NCBI RefSeq assembly: GCF_002980575.1
Contig: NZ_PVBS01000004.1
Span: 186,001 to 250,000 of the forward strand
Direction of reading: 5' to 3'
Length of the DNA: 64,000 bases
Source: Sphingobacterium gobiense
Lineage (GTDB): Bacteria > Bacteroidota > Bacteroidia > Sphingobacteriales > Sphingobacteriaceae
Part shown: piece after piece, positions 61,493 to 64,000 of the stretch
Position numbering within the stretch: the first letter of the stretch is position 1
How the letters are laid out: each line of letters opens with the position of its first letter
The notes under the pieces: generated by a model
Seen by the model: only the letters and a program-made list of their open reading frames with translations
The model's database searches: none
What the model was told of the DNA's origin: nothing
Translations under genes and position numbers: made by a program

Positions 61493-63232
61493 ATGACAAA
61501 AAGCAAATTATTTTTAAGTCTTCTATTGGCGGGTACAATAGGGTCTGTAAGTGCACAGAGCTTAAAGGATGCGAAGTCCGCTATAGACGAGGAAAGATAT
61601 GATGAAGCGAAGAGTATGCTTCAGAATTTGGTGGAGAAAAAAGCGAAAGATGGAGAGAACTGGTTTTATCTTGGACAAATTCACTTGATCAACGATAAAA
61701 TTGATTCCGCAGCCTATGTGTTTAACCAAGGGGTAATGAATGCACCGAAGGAGAAACTGAATAATGTAGGACTCGGTATCGTTGATTTAATGAAGGGAGA
61801 CAAGACGGCGGCCGAAACGAAATTTTCAACAGCTGTTTCGGATTTGAAACGTAGGGAATATTTGCCGCTGCTTTATATCGGACAAGCTTATATCAAAGCA
61901 CCAGAACCTGATTATACTAAAGCAATAGAATACCTAACGCAGGCAAAGGAAAAGAATGATAAGGACCCGGATATATTGATCGCCTTAGGTGACGCGTATG
62001 CGGGCATGGGCGAGAGTAGTCAGGCTTTTGTAAATTATCGTGATGCGGAGTATATGGATCCTAGTCTATTAGCGCCAAAAATTGGACAGGCGTTGATCTC
62101 AAGAAGAGCGCAGGCATACGATGTGGTGATCGAATCATTGACTAAGCTCTCGAGCGAGAATCCGGATTATGCGCCACTTTACCGTGAGCTTGCGGAGACG
62201 TATTACTTATCTTCATTGAAAGCTCCAGAAGACGACTATCGGGAGATCAATCAGAAAGCATTGGAGTATTATCAAAAATACCTAAGCTTGACGGGAGATG
62301 CGTCTGTAGAGGCAAAAACACGTTATGCTGACTTCTTGGTATATTCTGGTAACTACGCAGAATTGAAGACGGTTGCCGAAGAACTAGCGAATATGCCGGG
62401 GGTAGACGCAAAAGTTTACCGTTATTTAGGATATATTGCTTATAACCAAGATAAAGATTATGCGAAAGCTGCAGAGAACATGAATATTTTGTTCGAAAAA
62501 GTACAACCGGAGCGTTTGATCCCACGTGACTACCTTTACGCAGGTTTAGCTAATCTCAGTGCTGGAGACGCGGCAAAAGGTGAAGCGTTGTTGAAGCAAG
62601 CGGTGGAGAAACAAGCAGAAGAGGATAACTTGGAAACGGAAATTGCAGAGACAGCGTTTCAGAAGTATCAAGACGGCGAGGTCGAAGAAGCTGTAAAGAT
62701 TTTCCGTTTACCAGCGGCAAATCCAGAATCTGATTATTATTTCGATGCAAACTATTTTGTCGGTTTAGGTCAGTATACAAAAGGATCTAGATTGGTGTCG
62801 CCAGCAGAAGGTGAAGAAATAACACCAGAGCTTGGTGCGCAGAAAATTGCAGCAGCAAAACCTATCCTTGATGAAGCGATCAAATCGTTTACTACTGTTA
62901 TTGGAACGGAAAAAGAGGACGTAAAAAAGAAATACTTGGTAAACTCGCTGTACTATAAAGGCCTATCTGAACTTGCATTGGACGGAGTAATGTATGATCC
63001 GGAAAATGCGAAGGGACTATTTGTAGATTCTTTCACGAGATTATTACAGGAGATTCAGACTACAGAGTTACCTGAAACTACAGTAACCTCTTATACCGTT
63101 GATGCAAATAACTACTTAGGTTACTACTTTTATTTAAAAGGAGAAACGGAAAAAGCGAAAGCACATTTTCAGGAAACGATCAAGGTCAGCCCAGAAGATG
63201 AGTTCGCCGGACAATTCGTTGATCAACTGTAA
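61493..63232 (+). CDS. Exported tetratricopeptide repeat protein
   Basis: A 579-aa protein with a signal peptide (LSLLLAGTIGSVSAQS). From about residue 25 onwards it is built of helical TPR units, for example SAIDEERYDEAKSMLQNLV, NWFYLGQIHLINDKIDSAAYVFNQGV, DILIALGDAYAGMGESSQAFVNYRDAEYMDP and a last one at YYFYLKGETEKAKAHFQETIKVSPEDEF. It is probably a periplasmic scaffold. Genes of this type often follow exbBD-tonB-pstS in Bacteroidota, so it may assist the TonB motor or cell-envelope assembly; the exact role is unknown. A strong terminator follows. Confidence 0.85.
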   Translation: MTKSKLFLSLLLAGTIGSVSAQSLKDAKSAIDEERYDEAKSMLQNLVEKKAKDGENWFYLGQIHLINDKIDSAAYVFNQGVMNAPKEKLNNVGLGIVDLMKGDKTAAETKFSTAVSDLKRREYLPLLYIGQAYIKAPEPDYTKAIEYLTQAKEKNDKDPDILIALGDAYAGMGESSQAFVNYRDAEYMDPSLLAPKIGQALISRRAQAYDVVIESLTKLSSENPDYAPLYRELAETYYLSSLKAPEDDYREINQKALEYYQKYLSLTGDASVEAKTRYADFLVYSGNYAELKTVAEELANMPGVDAKVYRYLGYIAYNQDKDYAKAAENMNILFEKVQPERLIPRDYLYAGLANLSAGDAAKGEALLKQAVEKQAEEDNLETEIAETAFQKYQDGEVEEAVKIFRLPAANPESDYYFDANYFVGLGQYTKGSRLVSPAEGEEITPELGAQKIAAAKPILDEAIKSFTTVIGTEKEDVKKKYLVNSLYYKGLSELALDGVMYDPENAKGLFVDSFTRLLQEIQTTELPETTVTSYTVDANNYLGYYFYLKGETEKAKAHFQETIKVSPEDEFAGQFVDQL

Positions 63233-63250
63233 TTTAGAATGGAAATAAAT

Positions 63251-63280
63251 AAAAAGGGGCTTTACAGAGCCCCTTTTTTT
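63251..63280 (+). terminator. Rho-independent terminator
   Basis: AAAAA-GGGGCT (63256-63261), six-base loop, AGCCCC (63268-63273), then seven T. It ends the TonB/TPR transcription unit 50 bases before nuoA. Confidence 0.92.
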
Positions 63281-63295
63281 ATTTGGAAAAAATGA

Positions 63296-63303
63296 TATAT
63301 TTG
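63296..63303 (+). promoter_or_regulatory. -7 element of the nuo operon
   Basis: TATATTTG fits TAnnTTTG, 27 bases before ATG 63331 and directly after the preceding terminator. No TTG lies at the usual distance. Confidence 0.5.
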
Positions 63304-63330
63304 TTAGAGAGAACAAATTAGTGAACTGTT

Positions 63331-63711
63331 ATGGAAAGTGTAAACTTAGAAAGCACTTCAGTAGATTATATACCTATCCTGATACAACTGGGGGTGGCTG
63401 TGGCATTTGGTGTTTTAACCATTATCGGCACGCACTTGATTGGACCAAAAGTTCGTACAGAGAACAAATTGGGTGCATTTGAGTCGGGCGTTGAGGTAAT
63501 TGGTAACGCGCGACAACCTTTTTCGGTGAAATATTTTATGGCTGCCATTTTGTTCGTCATTTTCGACGTGGAGGTTATATTTATGTATCCTTGGGCGGTC
63601 AACTTTAGAGAAATGGGTATGGATGGGTTATGGAAAATGGGGATTTTCTTGAGTATAGTTGTTCTCGGCTTAATCTATGAAGTGAAACGCGGTGCGTTGG
63701 ATTGGGACTAG
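63331..63711 (+). CDS. nuoA: NADH-quinone oxidoreductase subunit A
   Basis: A 126-aa integral membrane subunit of respiratory complex I. Three hydrophobic segments are seen, about residues 10-32, 66-86 and 94-115. The family motifs are GPKVRTENKLGAFESGVE, FSVKYFMAAILFVIFDVEVIFMYPWAV and VVLGLIYEVKRGALDW. It is the first gene of the nuo operon, whose next gene is nuoB. Confidence 0.96.
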   Translation: MESVNLESTSVDYIPILIQLGVAVAFGVLTIIGTHLIGPKVRTENKLGAFESGVEVIGNARQPFSVKYFMAAILFVIFDVEVIFMYPWAVNFREMGMDGLWKMGIFLSIVVLGLIYEVKRGALDWD

Positions 63712-63738
63712 TGTTTGGTAAATTAAAAAACGATAGCC

Positions 63739-64000
63739 ATGAGTAAAGTGACATTGGCAGAAGCACCTCCGGGCATAGAAGGAGCGGGTTTTTTTGCGAC
63801 ATCTTTAGATAAAGTGATCGGTTTGGCTAGGGCCAACTCGTTGTGGCCACTTCCGTTTGCTACGTCGTGTTGTGGAATTGAATTTATGGCGACCATGGGA
63901 TCTACGTACGATTTGGCCCGTTTCGGTGCCGAGCGCCCAAGTTTCTCGCCGAGACAGGCTGATATGCTGTTGGTGATGGGCACGATAGCAAAAAAAATGG
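63739..64000 (+). CDS. nuoB: NADH-quinone oxidoreductase subunit B, N-terminal part
   Basis: The gene runs off the end of the window after about 87 codons. The visible part includes WPLPFATSCCGIEFMATMGSTYDLARFGAERPSFSPRQADMLLVMGTIAKKM, with the CC pair that supplies two of the four ligands of cluster N2 and the ARFG/SPRQAD motifs. It is a peripheral arm subunit that passes electrons to quinone. It starts 27 bases after nuoA. Confidence 0.96.
   Translation, partial: MSKVTLAEAPPGIEGAGFFATSLDKVIGLARANSLWPLPFATSCCGIEFMATMGSTYDLARFGAERPSFSPRQADMLLVMGTIAKKM

Noticed and set aside
1..64000. CRISPR arrays, insertion sequences, prophage genes, tRNA and rRNA genes
   Set aside because: No spaced direct repeats, transposase or integrase motifs, phage structural genes, or tRNA/rRNA-like sequences were recognised while reading both strands; a short tRNA could still be missed without a search tool.

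Overview
The window reads as chromosomal DNA of a Bacteroidota bacterium, most likely Sphingobacteriaceae (Sphingobacterium/Parapedobacter-like). The grounds are three SusC/SusD pairs, two ECF sigma/FecR pairs feeding STN-domain SusC receptors, an ExbB-ExbD-ExbD-TonB operon leading towards nuoA/nuoB, many short type II lipoprotein signals, and several -7 elements of the Bacteroidetes type (TAnnTTTG). No tRNA, rRNA, CRISPR array, transposase or phage gene was recognised. The species assignment is inference.

Layout. 1-1.4 kb: end of a sugar-lactone oxidase, a sensory-rhodopsin-transducer-family protein and a DUF2721 membrane protein, in overlapping order. 1.5-4.6 kb: stand-alone Oar-like TonB receptor. 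4.7-5.6 kb (minus): SDR dehydrogenase. 5.7-15.7 kb: ECF sigma, FecR, SusC, SusD, a large met-zincin-type metalloprotease and a DUF3347 protein. 15.7-25.6 kb: second ECF sigma, FecR, SusC, SusD, a TlpA-like thioredoxin lipoprotein/periplasmic protein and an alpha/beta hydrolase. 25.6-27.1 kb (minus): acyl-CoA dehydrogenase with a well-formed promoter overlapped by a two-site operator candidate. 27.4-28.6 kb: sialidase-fold (BNR) protein.

28.6-37.6 kb is the most unusual part. It holds an NTP_transf_5-type nucleotidyltransferase, a 450-bp hairpin-containing gap, and then two tandem copies of a module made of a 56-aa peptide gene and a fimbrillin-like lipoprotein gene. Each module ends in a near-identical terminator, and the second has its own consensus promoter. 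They are followed by a DUF5106/thioredoxin-like lipoprotein, a Ser/His-type S26 peptidase and an ABC exporter. I interpret this as a candidate peptide or surface-protein export/maturation locus; the function is inferred.

37.6-39.7 kb: metK (minus), preceded by what I read as a SAM-II riboswitch with covarying pseudoknot pairs, then a non-coding stretch rich in inverted repeats. 39.7-55.1 kb: an alpha-mannan utilisation locus, comprising a GntR repressor, a long class I mannose-6-phosphate isomerase, an MFS sugar transporter, a ROK sugar kinase, SusC, SusD, a SusE-like lipoprotein, two GH76 endo-mannanases and a GH92 mannosidase. Together these would bind and cut mannan at the surface, import the products, trim them to mannose, phosphorylate and isomerise to fructose-6-phosphate. 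55.3-56.6 kb: diacylglycerol-kinase-like lipid kinase and a SUI1/YciH factor. 57.0-63.2 kb: ExbB, two ExbD, TonB, a small membrane protein, a PstS-like lipoprotein and a TPR protein. 63.3 kb to the end: nuoA and the start of nuoB.
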